This document shows positions 47,157 through 55,816 of a stretch of DNA of 64,000 bases, piece by piece. Made by a program: the position numbers and the translations under genes. Origin of the DNA: Sediminicoccus sp. KRV36 (GTDB lineage: Bacteria; Pseudomonadota; Alphaproteobacteria; Acetobacterales; Acetobacteraceae). Numbering within the stretch: the first letter of the stretch is position 1; the number at the start of each line of letters is the position of its first letter. Below the pieces are notes generated by a model. It worked only from the letters and a program-made list of their open reading frames with translations, did not search any database and had not been told where the DNA came from. The stretch spans positions 1,364,001 to 1,428,000 of the forward strand of contig NZ_CP085081.1 in the NCBI RefSeq assembly GCF_023243115.1, given 5' to 3'.

Positions 47157-47714
47157 ATGAAACGCCGTATTCTCCTCGCGCTCCCGCTCTCGCTCCCCGT
47201 CCTGACCGCTTGCCAATCGGTGGATGTGGCACAGGTCACCACGCTCGTCGGCGTCGTCGAGACGGTGGACCCTAGCAGCCGCGAAATGCTGTTGCGCGGC
47301 CAGGCCGGTGCCCAATCCGGCGCGCTGCTGACCATGATCGTCGGCCGTGCGGTGCAGCGGCTGAACCAGATCCGCCCGGGGGACCGTGTCACCGTGCGCT
47401 ACTATCAGGCGCTGGCCGCCCAGGCGGTTCGTCCCCTGGCCGGCGCCAGCCAGCCTTTCGCCGGCGCCAGCATCGCGCGCGAAGCGGCCCGGCCAGGCGG
47501 TGAGGTCACGCGTGTCCGCGCCGGTCGCGTCACCATCACGGCGCTGGATCGCGACACGGCCACGGTGAGCTTCGTCGGCCCAGGCAACCTGACGCGCACG
47601 GTCACGGCCGAGAACCCTCAGGTCCAGTCCTTCATCCGCTCGCTTCGCGTCGGGGAGCAGGTGGACATGGTCTATGAGGAAGCACTGGCCATCTCCGTCG
47701 AGCCCATGTCGTAA
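47157..47714 (+). CDS. Hypothetical lipoprotein
   Basis: A 185-residue lipoprotein: signal MKRRILLALPLSLPVLTAC with Cys19 in the lipobox. The mature part starts with a conserved-looking VTTLVGVVETVDPSSREMLLRG, like small beta-barrel proteins that read 'VxGxVxxVDxxxRxxxL'. It includes RPGDRVTVRYYQALA and a closing VGEQVDMVYEEALAISVEPM. The repeat of 'RxGDxVxVxY' and 'VGExVDxVYxEALA' suggests two similar halves. Binding partner unknown. It follows the TPR gene on the same strand after ~100 bases and precedes the Rap1a-like gene. Confidence 0.7.
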   Translation: MKRRILLALPLSLPVLTACQSVDVAQVTTLVGVVETVDPSSREMLLRGQAGAQSGALLTMIVGRAVQRLNQIRPGDRVTVRYYQALAAQAVRPLAGASQPFAGASIAREAARPGGEVTRVRAGRVTITALDRDTATVSFVGPGNLTRTVTAENPQVQSFIRSLRVGEQVDMVYEEALAISVEPMS

Positions 47715-47822
47715 CCTTATCGCTCACGGGGTCGGTGGCACATACGGATGCGACCGGCCCCTACACCTTGCCCGCAAGATATGCAGAACCCCCGAAGCGG
47801 GCATGCAAGGAGGAATTCGTAA

Positions 47823-48254
47823 ATGCTACAAAGGTTCAAGGTGACCTTGCTGGTAGCGGGGCTCGGCGCCGCCAGCCTTCCAGCGGCGGCGCAGGTCACG
47901 CCCGACAATTTCGTCGGTGGCCGCGTCTCGGACCTGGCCGCGCTCTGCGCCGCCGGGCCGGGCGACCCCAATGTCGTCTCTGCGGTGAATTTTTGCCACG
48001 GCTTCCTGATGGCGACGGGTCAGTTCCATGCCGCGCTGACACGGCCGGGCGGGAAGATTGCACCGATGTTCTGCCCTGCCTCGCCCTTGCCCACCATCGC
48101 GGCGATCACGGCGGGCTTCGTGGATTGGGCGCGCGCCAACCCGCAATATGGCGGTGACCCGGCGGTGGAGGGCGTGGTGCGCTTCGCCACCGCCGTCAGC
48201 CCATGCCCCACCCCCGCTAACCGGCGCGCCCGCGCCGCCGCGCGTCCCCAGTAA
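47823..48254 (+). CDS. Secreted Rap1a/Tai-like protein
   Basis: A 143-residue protein with a signal peptide (cleaved after AAAQ, ~residue 24). The mature part follows the Rap1a/Tai family pattern (PF18602). That pattern is: LAALC, a helix with CHGFL, then FCPASPLPTIAAITAGFVDWARANPQ and a final helix ending in PC. The four cysteines are placed for two disulfides. Family founders block type VI effectors Ssp1/Tae4, but most members, like this one, have no effector gene nearby, so its role may be different. GGAGGAATTC precedes the ATG. The C-terminal tail is Arg-rich. Confidence 0.75.
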   Translation: MLQRFKVTLLVAGLGAASLPAAAQVTPDNFVGGRVSDLAALCAAGPGDPNVVSAVNFCHGFLMATGQFHAALTRPGGKIAPMFCPASPLPTIAAITAGFVDWARANPQYGGDPAVEGVVRFATAVSPCPTPANRRARAAARPQ

Positions 48255-48270
48255 GCGAAGGAGGAAGCAT

Positions 48271-48546
48271 ATGCGCAAGATCCTGATCCTGCCCGTCCTG
48301 GGCCTGCTGGCACTGACCGGCTGTGAGGGCATGAGCGAAACGGGGCGGACCACCGCCACCGGTGCTGGCCTGGGCGCCGCGACAGGCGCGATTGTCGGCT
48401 CCTTCAGTGGTAATGCGGGCTGGGGGGCGCTGGCGGGTGCCGGCGTCGGCGCCGCCGGCGGCTACCTCGTCGGCCGCAGCCGGGACGCGCAGCGGGCTGC
48501 CTATACGCAGGGCTATTACCAGGGCCAGGCCGGCAGCACGCGCTGA
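48271..48546 (+). CDS. Glycine-zipper lipoprotein
   Basis: A 91-residue outer-membrane-type lipoprotein. GAAGGAGGAAG lies just before the ATG at 48271. The signal MRKILILPVLGLLALTGC ends with Cys18 in the lipobox. Two glycine-zipper helices follow (ATGAGLGAATGAIVGSF and GALAGAGVGAAGGYLVG), as in YMGG-like/Gly-zipper_2TM proteins, then a QGYYQGQAG tail. Such proteins are small stress-related envelope lipoproteins. It follows the Rap1a-like gene after 16 bases; the two are likely cotranscribed. Confidence 0.85.
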   Translation: MRKILILPVLGLLALTGCEGMSETGRTTATGAGLGAATGAIVGSFSGNAGWGALAGAGVGAAGGYLVGRSRDAQRAAYTQGYYQGQAGSTR

Positions 48547-48621
48547 GGCCGCCTCAAGCCCTGCTCTTGCATAGGGCGACCATGACCGGGCGCGGTCCCC
48601 TGCATCCAGATCCGCGCCTCC

Positions 48622-49851
48622 TCAATGCCCACCACCCAGCACCAGCGTCTTGAAAGGCAGCAACGCCACCTGGATGCGCAGCAGGATGGCATGCACCAAC
48701 CCCACCGCATCAATCCCGTGCAGCGCGATGCCCCGCAGTGTGCCCATCGCCGGATCGCTCAGCGCCTCGTGGTTGGAGGTATAGGCGTTGGCGACGCAGT
48801 TGCTGCCAGGGATGACCTTGTCGAGCCCGCCGGGATAAAGCGGCTCCAGGATCGCCAGGACCGTGCCGGGGCGGCTGAATTGCTGCGCGTCCAACAGAAC
48901 GTCGCCGCCGCGGATTTGCCCGCTGGCGACGAAGGACTGCACCTGCGTCACCACCATCGGGATCACCGTCCAGGGCAGGGAGGCGCAGCTGGCCTCAGCC
49001 AGCATGCCCGGCCGCAATACCCGCGCTTCGATCTGGCCAAATCCGGCAGCCAGGCGCGGGCTGCGAGCACCCAGGTCATCGGGGACCAGCACCCCGGCGG
49101 GGCGGGCGAAGGGGTTCACGATGTCGCCCACCTGAAGCAGGAACTGCTCGACCCGGCCGGAGACGCCGGCGCGGATCACGGTCTTGTCCAGTTCGGCCTC
49201 GGCCTGGGCCAGGGCGGCGAGGGCGCTGGCGCGCTCGGCCGGCAACTGGTCGGAGATGCGGGCGGCGACGGCCTGCCGGGCGGCCTCTGCGGCAGCGACG
49301 CCAGCCTCCCGCGTCTGCACCGTCACCTGCATCCGCTCCACCTCGCGCCGGGCGGCGACATCGCGCAGGGCCTGGCGCATGGCCAGTTCATCGGCCGCCT
49401 GACGCAGTGCGCCCTGGGCTTCCAGGACGCGAGCATCGGCCGCAGCGAGATCGGCCTGGGCCACGAGCCGGGCGGCGTCCACCTCGGCCACCGCGCGCCG
49501 GGCTGTCTCGACCGCGGTGCGCTGGGTTTGATCGGCCAGACGGAAAAGCGGCGTGCCAGCCTCCACAGCCTCGCTGCCGCGCACGTGGATCTCGGCCACG
49601 CGGCCATTGATCTGCGGGACGATGGGGACGGTGCGAAAGACGGCGCTGACATGCACGCTGGTCGGATGGAAGTAGAAGACGAGGGTGATCAGGCTGATCG
49701 CGAGCAGCAGGCAGGTGACGATGCCCCAGCGCAGCTCGAACCAGACCGAGAACAGCGTGATCTCATGGCCGAAGCGCTTGCCCTGCGCGTAGCGGCGGAA
49801 CAGGTAGTCCGGCAGGATGGTGAGCAGCGAGCAGAACAGGATTTCCAGCAT
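48622..49851 (-). CDS. HlyD-family secretion/adaptor protein
   Basis: A 409-residue inner-membrane-anchored periplasmic adaptor resembling YibH-type HlyD proteins. A cytoplasmic start (MLEILFCSLLTILPDYLFRRYAQGKRFG) precedes one helix (WGIVTCLLLAISLITLVFYF). Then come the barrel-sandwich halves (TVPIVPQINGRVAEIHVRGSEAVEAGTPLFRL and VIRAGVSGRVEQFLLQVGDIVNPF) around a coiled coil (~residues 125-225). It is third gene of an operon with SulP and a small membrane protein; no ABC or MFS partner is present. Confidence 0.85.
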   Translation of the reverse strand: MLEILFCSLLTILPDYLFRRYAQGKRFGHEITLFSVWFELRWGIVTCLLLAISLITLVFYFHPTSVHVSAVFRTVPIVPQINGRVAEIHVRGSEAVEAGTPLFRLADQTQRTAVETARRAVAEVDAARLVAQADLAAADARVLEAQGALRQAADELAMRQALRDVAARREVERMQVTVQTREAGVAAAEAARQAVAARISDQLPAERASALAALAQAEAELDKTVIRAGVSGRVEQFLLQVGDIVNPFARPAGVLVPDDLGARSPRLAAGFGQIEARVLRPGMLAEASCASLPWTVIPMVVTQVQSFVASGQIRGGDVLLDAQQFSRPGTVLAILEPLYPGGLDKVIPGSNCVANAYTSNHEALSDPAMGTLRGIALHGIDAVGLVHAILLRIQVALLPFKTLVLGGGH

Positions 49852-49854
49852 GGT

Positions 49855-50232
49855 TCAGTGATCCCGCTTCCTGCTGACAGGCGGCGGCGGGGCAGCGGCC
49901 ATGCGCTCGCTGGCATCGGCGATCCGGCGCAAGGGGCTCAGGAAATCCGGGATGTCGATGAGTGCCAGCAACAGACCGGCCACCCAGAAGGCGTGGATAT
50001 GGGTGAAGAGCGCAAGCAGGCCAAGCACCGCCACGATCTCGAATTGCAGCTTGTGGGTGCGATGCGCCATGCGCTCCGGCAGGGTGTGCAGACGCAGGAA
50101 GAGTAGACCGAAGCCGACCACGGCGAGGATAAGGAAGACGCCCGTGCCGAGCAGCAGCGGGTCGGCGCCATCTGGGCCGGGAATAAAGACCGGCAGGTGG
50201 TGGGGCGCTGAGGGGTGGAGGGCTTGGCTCAT
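49855..50232 (-). CDS. Small two-helix inner-membrane protein
   Basis: A 125-residue protein with two hydrophobic helices (LLLGTGVFLILAVVGFGLLFLRLH and FEIVAVLGLLALFTHIHAFWVAGLLLALID), a His-rich N-terminus (HPSAPHHLP) and a charged C-terminus (PVSRKRDH). Function unknown; similar proteins stand beside YibH-type HlyD genes. Its start overlaps the SulP stop (ATGA) and its stop lies 3 bases before the HlyD ATG, so it is translationally linked to both. Confidence 0.75.
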   Translation of the reverse strand: MSQALHPSAPHHLPVFIPGPDGADPLLLGTGVFLILAVVGFGLLFLRLHTLPERMAHRTHKLQFEIVAVLGLLALFTHIHAFWVAGLLLALIDIPDFLSPLRRIADASERMAAAPPPPVSRKRDH

Positions 50233-51941
50233 CGGGAGGCTCCTGGGGCGGGCTCGGCTTCGTCCAGCACGGCTTCGATGGTGACCTCGCGCGAAACACC
50301 GCCGACCACCTCCGCGAAGCCCTCGCGGCGCAGCAGGTCACGCAGATTGCCATGCGCCCCGGCGATCGTGAAGCGAATGCCTTGCGCGGCCAGCGCCGCA
50401 TGCAGCTTCCGCAGCATGGCCAGCGCCGAGAGATCCATGCGCGGCACGGCAGAGAGGTCGCAGGCCACGAGCCGGAGCGTACCGGGCGGCTGCGCAGCCA
50501 ATCGTCCCTGGACCAACGCCTCCACATGCTCCGCATTCACATAGAGCAGCGCGCCTTCGGGGCGGAAGGCGAGCACGCCAGGGATGGGCTGCGTCTCCGG
50601 GTGGCGCGCCATGTCGCCGCAGCGCCGCGTGCCTGGCTCGCGGCCCAGGAAAGCGACATGCGGCCGCCCGCCGCGCACCAAAAGCATGAGCACTGAGGCC
50701 AAGGCAGCGAGCAGGATGCCCTGCAGGATACCGAGCAGCAGCACGCCCACCAGCGCGATGGCGGCAGCGGCGAAATCCTCACGGCTGACGCGCCAGAGCC
50801 GCAGCAGCGCCGGGATATCAACCAGCCCCGCCACCGCGGTCAGCACCACAGCGGCCAGCGTCGCCTTCGGCAGATTGGCCAGCAGCCCGGTCAGGAAGAG
50901 CAGGCAGAGCCCAAGCGCGACCGAGGCCAGCACCAGCGTCAATGGGGTTTGCGCGCCTGCCTTCTCAGCCACGGCCGATTGCGAGAGGCCGCCCGCGACC
51001 GGATAGCCATGCCCCAACCCCGCCATCAGATTGGCCGCGCCGATGCCAAGGAACTCCTGCCGCGGATTGAGCGCGTAGCCGTGCTTCTCGGCGAAGCCGC
51101 GCGCCGCTGAGACGCCCTCGATATAAGCAAGCAGCAGGCAGCCCGCCGCCAGCGGGACGATGCCCTCGACATCCGCCAGGCGAAGGCTGGGCAGGCCCAG
51201 ATCGGGCAGGCCCGCGGGGATGGCGCCTGTGATCACGACGCCATGCTGGGCAAGGCCAAGCAGGGTCGCCACCAGGATGGAAAGGATCACCACTCCCAGC
51301 GCCACCGGCCGCCCCGGCAGGGTGCGGCCGCCCAGGACGAGCAGCGCGATGCCGGCAAGGCCGACGCCAAGCGTGACCAGGTTCAGCCCCGGCAATTGCC
51401 CGACGGGCACAACCAGCCGCTCGATGACGTTGCTGCCGCCGCCCGGCACGCCGAACAGCGCGGGCAGCTGTGTCACCGCGATGGTGATGCCCGCCCCCGC
51501 CTTGAAGCCGACCAGGATGCTGTCGCTGATGAGCTTGACCAGGACGCTGAGCCGCAAGGCCCAGCAGATCAGGCAGAGCAGCGCGACGGTGAGTGCCGCG
51601 AGGCTCGCGATCTCGGCATAGCGCGCGGCATCGCCACCCGCCATGGCGCCGAGATGGGCCGCCACCATGAGCGAGATCGCCGAAGTCGGCCCGATGGCGA
51701 GATGGCGCGAGGAGCCGAGCAGTGCGTAGCCCAGGCCGCCCAACATGTAGCCATAGACGCCAACTTGCGGCGGCAGGCCAGCGAGCGCCGCATAGGCAAG
51801 GGCGACGGGCAGGGCATAGGCGGCGAGGGTGAGGCCTGCCACCACATCGCCGTGCAGCCATGTGCTGCGATAGTCGCGCAGCCACCCCCAGGGCGGGAAG
51901 ATCGTGGCAAGGCCGCCGCGCCGGTCCGATGTGGCGGCCAT
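50229..51941 (-). CDS. SulP-family anion transporter with STAS domain
   Basis: A 570-residue transporter. The membrane part (~residues 15-420) has the SulP opening WLRDYRSTWLHGDVVAGLTLAAYALPVALAYAALAGLPPQVGVYG, with SSRHLAIGPTSAISLMVAA and ANLMAGLGHGYPVAGGLSQSAVAEKAG. The C-terminal STAS domain (~450-560) has LLYVNAEHVEALVQGRL and CDLSAVPRMDLSALAMLRKL. Members move sulfate, bicarbonate, or dicarboxylates with protons or sodium; which applies is unknown. First gene of the SulP/small membrane/HlyD operon. Confidence 0.93.
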   Translation of the reverse strand: MAATSDRRGGLATIFPPWGWLRDYRSTWLHGDVVAGLTLAAYALPVALAYAALAGLPPQVGVYGYMLGGLGYALLGSSRHLAIGPTSAISLMVAAHLGAMAGGDAARYAEIASLAALTVALLCLICWALRLSVLVKLISDSILVGFKAGAGITIAVTQLPALFGVPGGGSNVIERLVVPVGQLPGLNLVTLGVGLAGIALLVLGGRTLPGRPVALGVVILSILVATLLGLAQHGVVITGAIPAGLPDLGLPSLRLADVEGIVPLAAGCLLLAYIEGVSAARGFAEKHGYALNPRQEFLGIGAANLMAGLGHGYPVAGGLSQSAVAEKAGAQTPLTLVLASVALGLCLLFLTGLLANLPKATLAAVVLTAVAGLVDIPALLRLWRVSREDFAAAAIALVGVLLLGILQGILLAALASVLMLLVRGGRPHVAFLGREPGTRRCGDMARHPETQPIPGVLAFRPEGALLYVNAEHVEALVQGRLAAQPPGTLRLVACDLSAVPRMDLSALAMLRKLHAALAAQGIRFTIAGAHGNLRDLLRREGFAEVVGGVSREVTIEAVLDEAEPAPGASR

Positions 51942-52052
51942 CAGCGGCGCCTCGCATTCGGGCCATCCGGCAAGGCGCGGGCAAGGACAGGATGGCTCCC
52001 TGTCAAGGCAGAGCCCCCGGCCCCGCTGGCCTCCCGCGACCTCACCATGGCC

Positions 52053-53501
52053 TCAGGCCTCCGATCGGGTTTCGATGCGACCGGCGCGCACCGCGGCGAT
52101 CATCGCCTCGTGGTCGCGCTCCGCCTGATCGGCATAGGTGACGGCGAAATCGGCCATCGCATCCTCGAAGGCCTCACCATCGCCCAGATAGGCGCTGAGC
52201 AGGACAGGGTCACCCGAGCGGCAATGCGCGCGGGCCAGCGTCATCCCGGTGTAGCGAGCATAGACCTTGCTGCCGGAGGGGATCGCCACCTCCACCTTAG
52301 GCTTGATCTTCACATCGCTCAGCTGCCGCACATAGAGGTTCGGATGCCCCTTGCCGGCGCCCACCAGCCAGCCGAGGAACATGTCGCTCGCCCCCTGCAT
52401 CAGCCGCTGGCCGCGCACCACGCGCTCGCCCGGATGCGCGACGGGACTCGTGCCCGCATAAGGTTCCAGAACGGAGCGCCGCGCCTCCTTCACCTGGAGG
52501 AAGAGCGGATCGCCCGAGCCCGACATCAGCAGTACGATGGCGCAGAGCGTGCCCACGCTGCCCACGCCAACGACCTTCATCGCCACATCCACCAGGCGGT
52601 AACGTTCAAGCAGCGTGGCCACGGCTGGTTGCACTGTCTCCTTGTAGCGGCGGAAGGATTCCGCCACGTCGTCGCGGAAATGGCGGCCGCGCTCATCATC
52701 TATGTGATAAATGAGGGGCGGCTGGTCGCGGATGCGCGGCTCGGGCCGGCTGCGGATGGCGAGCTTCTCGAACTCCAGTGCATGGCTCGTGGCCTTGGCG
52801 GCCTGCTGCATCTTCTTCTTGTTCTTCTTCTGCGCCTCGCCCTGGCCCACGGCGTCCAGCAGATCATCCAGGTCGAAATTGTCGTACCAGGCCTCCAGCA
52901 GCGGCATCGCCGCATAGGCGGCCATGCGCTTGCGATAGGCGCGGGCCGCGCGCCAGGCGCATTCGCGCGTGTCATCGCGCGAGAAGTTCCGATAGCGCCC
53001 CAGCAGGGCGAAGCTCGCCACCAGGCGCTTTACGTCCCATTCCCAGGGGGCGATGGAGGTCTCGTCGAAATCATTGATGTCGAAGACGATGCGGCGCTCC
53101 GGCGTGGCGAAGCCGCCGAAGTTCAGCGCGTGGCAATCGCCGCAGGCCTGGAGCTGAACGCCGCTTATGGGCGTATGCGCCAGGTCGGCCGCCATCACCG
53201 CCGCCGAGCCACGGTAAAAGGCGAAGGGGTTGGCGAGCATGCGGCCGTAGCGGATCGGCAGCAATTGTTCGATGCGGCCCTTGCTGCTCTCGATCAGCAG
53301 GTCGATCGGGTCATGCTTGCGCCGGGCAGGGTGCCAGGCGGCGTGCTCGCGCAGGGGCAGGTGCTTCGCTAGGGCAGCGCCGGCAGCGCGGCGTTCGCGC
53401 AGGCTGGCGGTCTGCTGCGGCAGGGAAGCTGCGGCAGGCGTTGGTGCCACGTCGCGGCGATGACCGTTCTTGCGTTTCGCGGTGTTGCCCACCTGGGTCA
53501 T
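52053..53501 (-). CDS. DUF2252 (kinase-like) protein
   Basis: A 482-residue cytoplasmic protein. DUF2252 has the layout of aminoglycoside-phosphotransferase-like kinases: a brace motif GDCHALNFGGF (Asp122, His124, Asn127) and a metal motif FDINDFDET (Asp144, Asp146) occur in the usual relation. The opening PIRYGRMLANPFAFYRGSA is the family signature, as is ECAWRAARAYRKRM. No substrate is known. A Lys-rich stretch (EAQKKNKKKMQQAAK) lies mid-protein. CAAGGAA precedes the ATG at 53501. DUF1622 is next upstream on the same strand (94 bases). Confidence 0.9.
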   Translation of the reverse strand: MTQVGNTAKRKNGHRRDVAPTPAAASLPQQTASLRERRAAGAALAKHLPLREHAAWHPARRKHDPIDLLIESSKGRIEQLLPIRYGRMLANPFAFYRGSAAVMAADLAHTPISGVQLQACGDCHALNFGGFATPERRIVFDINDFDETSIAPWEWDVKRLVASFALLGRYRNFSRDDTRECAWRAARAYRKRMAAYAAMPLLEAWYDNFDLDDLLDAVGQGEAQKKNKKKMQQAAKATSHALEFEKLAIRSRPEPRIRDQPPLIYHIDDERGRHFRDDVAESFRRYKETVQPAVATLLERYRLVDVAMKVVGVGSVGTLCAIVLLMSGSGDPLFLQVKEARRSVLEPYAGTSPVAHPGERVVRGQRLMQGASDMFLGWLVGAGKGHPNLYVRQLSDVKIKPKVEVAIPSGSKVYARYTGMTLARAHCRSGDPVLLSAYLGDGEAFEDAMADFAVTYADQAERDHEAMIAAVRAGRIETRSEA

Positions 53502-53595
53502 GTTCCTTGTTCATGGTCGTCGCGGTGAATGGTGTTGCGCCCCCTCCGGCGCGCCCGCTCGCTGGCCGCAGGCTTGGCTGGGACTTGCGCGGCGA

Positions 53596-53961
53596 TCAGA
53601 GGGGCGGCCTTGGCGGCGGCGATGGGACTTCCCCTATTTCGCGGTGCAGGAAGAAGTTCAGGAAGGTGCGGATCGCCGCAACGGCCGCGAGCTTGCCGAT
53701 CTGGTCCCAGCCGGGCGAGATCGCCGTACCCACGATATCGGCTGCCAGTTGGAATTCGAGCGCGAGCGACAGGCCACGCGCCAGGCCCATCCGGACATCC
53801 GCCGTCGTCCGGCCGATGACTTGAAGGGCGAGCTGCCCCACAGCCACCAGCATGGCGACGAGAATAATGGCGATGCTCACCGCCTCGATGCCAAGCTTGA
53901 GCCAAAAGGCCGCTGCAATGACCGCCGCTTCGAGACCTTCGGGAGGTGGCAGGGCATGCAT
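53596..53961 (-). CDS. DUF1622 membrane protein
   Basis: A 121-residue protein with about three helices, matching DUF1622: AFWLKLGIEAVSIAIILVAMLVAVGQLAL, then MGLARGLSLALEFQLAADIVGTAISPGWDQIGKLAAVAAIRTFLNFFLHREI. The family end 'AIRTxLNFFLxxE' is clear. Function unknown. GGAG lies 7 bases before the ATG at 53961. About 282 bases upstream is the fourth copy of the regulatory motif. Confidence 0.9.
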   Translation of the reverse strand: MHALPPPEGLEAAVIAAAFWLKLGIEAVSIAIILVAMLVAVGQLALQVIGRTTADVRMGLARGLSLALEFQLAADIVGTAISPGWDQIGKLAAVAAIRTFLNFFLHREIGEVPSPPPRPPL

Positions 53962-54489
53962 GATTGAGCTCCAGGCTTACCGCGTCGCGGCTGCGTGCTT
54001 GGCCCCCCGATGCAGCCGTGGTCTGGCTTGCCGGCGATGGCGTGTGGCCTGGTATCACGGCAGCGGGGTCCGCGCGAACGCCGGGTGCCCGTGCTCCGTC
54101 GGGCCTGTGCGGAGCGCGGCGTTGCATAGTGATCTCGACACAGCGCGGCATAGCCTTTCTTAGGGATCGGCGGATGGTACGAAGAACGAGACTAGCACGC
54201 GGATCTGGCCGTCCGGCGGGCGCCACGCGGCTGCTGGGGTAAGTTACGGTGACATGCGCGGGCTGAGGTCATTCTTCTCAATGGGCGCGCGGCGCAGGGG
54301 CGCCATGCCCCGCGTGAAATCTGGTGGTACCGTAACGTACTCCACGCGCCCGGTTTAGGCTCGCATGATGCATGTTTGAAGGCTAAAACCGTATGCCCGG
54401 CCCAAGCGCCAGCCAGCGCGACATGAGAGACCTGGAGCTCCTGCGATTGCGGGCAACGCAATATCGTCCCAGCCGCTCCGGGTGACGCG
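53962..54489. other. 528-base spacer with motif copy 4
   Basis: Between the DUF1622 start and the truncated symporter gene. Apart from the motif, there is a partial echo GTGGTACCGTAACGTAC at ~54327. No gene recognised. Confidence 0.4.
54243..54260 (-). promoter_or_regulatory. Candidate regulatory motif, copy 4 (diverged)
   Basis: Read toward the DUF1622 gene: CGCGCATGTCACCGTAAC, with the core GTCACCGT intact and an ACC tail two bases on as in copies 1-2. It lies ~282 bases before the DUF1622 ATG. Confidence 0.4.
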
Positions 54490-54780
54490 GTGATCGCGCC
54501 GGATGGCCTTCCGGAGCTGCTGCTGCGGCTTTGCCTGTTCGTCTTCATGGCTGGCTCCATGCTCGAGATGGGTCTTGGACTGAGCGCGACCGAGGCCCTG
54601 AAGGGCCTACGCAACAGACACTTTCTGGCCTATGGCGCGGTCTTCGGCCTTGTGCTGGGCCCCCTGCTCGCATGGCTGCTGACGCGCATCGTCCCGCTGG
54701 AGGAGCCCTATGCCGTCGGCCTCCTCATGCTTGGCATGGCTCCCTGCGCACCCTTCCTCCCCGCCCTGGTGACGAGGGCA
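54490..54780 (+). pseudogene. Truncated bile acid:sodium symporter family gene
   Basis: About 97 codons of the N-terminal part of a BASS/SBF-family transporter: ELLLRLCLFVFMAGSMLEMGLGLSATE, then NRHFLAYGAVFGLVLGPLLAWLLTRI and GLLMLGMAPCAPFLPALVTRA. Family resemblance stops abruptly at LVTRAR, where the next residues should be GD... The DNA switches at about 54780 to prophage sequence read on the other strand. No downstream half is found in the window. Full members have ~300 residues, so this one is non-functional. Confidence 0.75.
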
Positions 54781-55516
54781 CGCCGGCGACATTGGCCACC
54801 GTCACAGAATCCGAGGTCGCGTAGCCATGGGCGGCGCGGGTGATCCGCACCGCGCTGCTGCCGTTGTTGGTGACAGCAGAGATGCCGTGGAAGACCTGCC
54901 GATTCCGCACGCGGATGCGAAAGCGATAGAGCCCGGCAGGATCGGGCAACTGCTGCTGGCGGGCATAGGAATTGGCGCGCATCCCGGTACCGTCCAGCGC
55001 GCGACCATGGAAGTAGCATTCGTCGCTGTTGGGCTCGAGTTCCAGCACCGACCAGCCGGCCGGGGCCGTGGTGGGGATGGTGACACCGGAGGCGGTGCCG
55101 AGCCGCGGCGCCGCATCGCTGCCCACCTCATAATTGGCGAGCGTCGCGCTGACGCCGTCCAGCCGCCACGCAACGATGTTGCGCTCGTCGGGCTGGCTGG
55201 TCTCGGGCGTGACGCTGACGATTTCCAGCCAGGCGGTCTGGCCAGCGATGCGCTGGCTGAGGTTGAGCGCCACCATCGAGCGCAGCGGCAGCATGAAGCT
55301 CTGGCGGCTCAGCAGGACGAGCTCGTCATCCAGCGTGGTGCCGGTGGAGATCTGCGCACTGCCATTGGCGATGGTAAGGAGCATGCCGCTGCCGGTGGCG
55401 AGCACCTCCCAGCGAGTCGGGTTGATGACGTCGCCGGCAAAATTGTCGCGGAAGCGCCGGCGCATGCTTTTGACCTTGAGCATATCGTCGGCCCAGTCGT
55501 AGCCGCCTGGGATCAT
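54781..55516 (-). pseudogene. Prophage structural protein, 3' end lost
   Basis: About 245 codons of a phage-type protein starting MIPGGYDWADDMLKVKSMRR (ATG at 55516). Beta-rich text follows, with TLDDELVLLSRQSFMLPLRSMVALNLSQRIAGQTAWLEI and VSVTPETSQPDERN. It ends in the repeat-like GISAVTNNGSSAVRITRAAHGYATSDSVTVANVAG, a motif common in tail and decoration proteins. After VAGVP the frame runs into the antisense of the truncated symporter gene, so the natural C-terminus is missing. Its start overlaps the portal-like remnant upstream by 4 bases, as in intact phage operons. Confidence 0.6.
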
Positions 55517-55810
55517 GGTGTGGCTCCTGGGGAAGTGGTGGGCGCCTCCGCGCGTGGCGATGCGGCACCGGTGGCGGCGATCTCAATGGCGGCCAGCTGG
55601 GCTGCGTCCTGCGCGGCGCCGGACTTGGCGACGCGGCGGGGATCGGAGTCGAGCGAAAGGCCGGCCTCGTCGAGCAAGGCATTGGCCTCGCGGATCATCT
55701 CGACCACCTGGCGGAAGTCGTAGCCGAAGGCGCCGACCGCCTCGGGCTGCGGCACAAAGCCGGCGCGGACCTGAGCAAACCATCGGGCAAGCCCGCTCGC
55801 GCGTGCTGGC
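55513..55810 (-). pseudogene. C-terminal remnant of a phage portal protein
   Basis: The last ~98 codons match the end of lambda-type portal proteins: LARWFAQVRAGFVPQPEAVG, then AFGYDFRQVVEMIREANALLDEAGLSLDSDPRRVAKSGAAQ. The 'GYDxxxVxxMIxExNxLxDxxGLxLDSDPR' pattern is typical. The N-terminal ~400 residues are missing; resemblance stops near 55810, where plus-strand phage-like frames begin. It is prophage debris. Confidence 0.6.
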
Positions 55811-55816
55811 AGCTTG

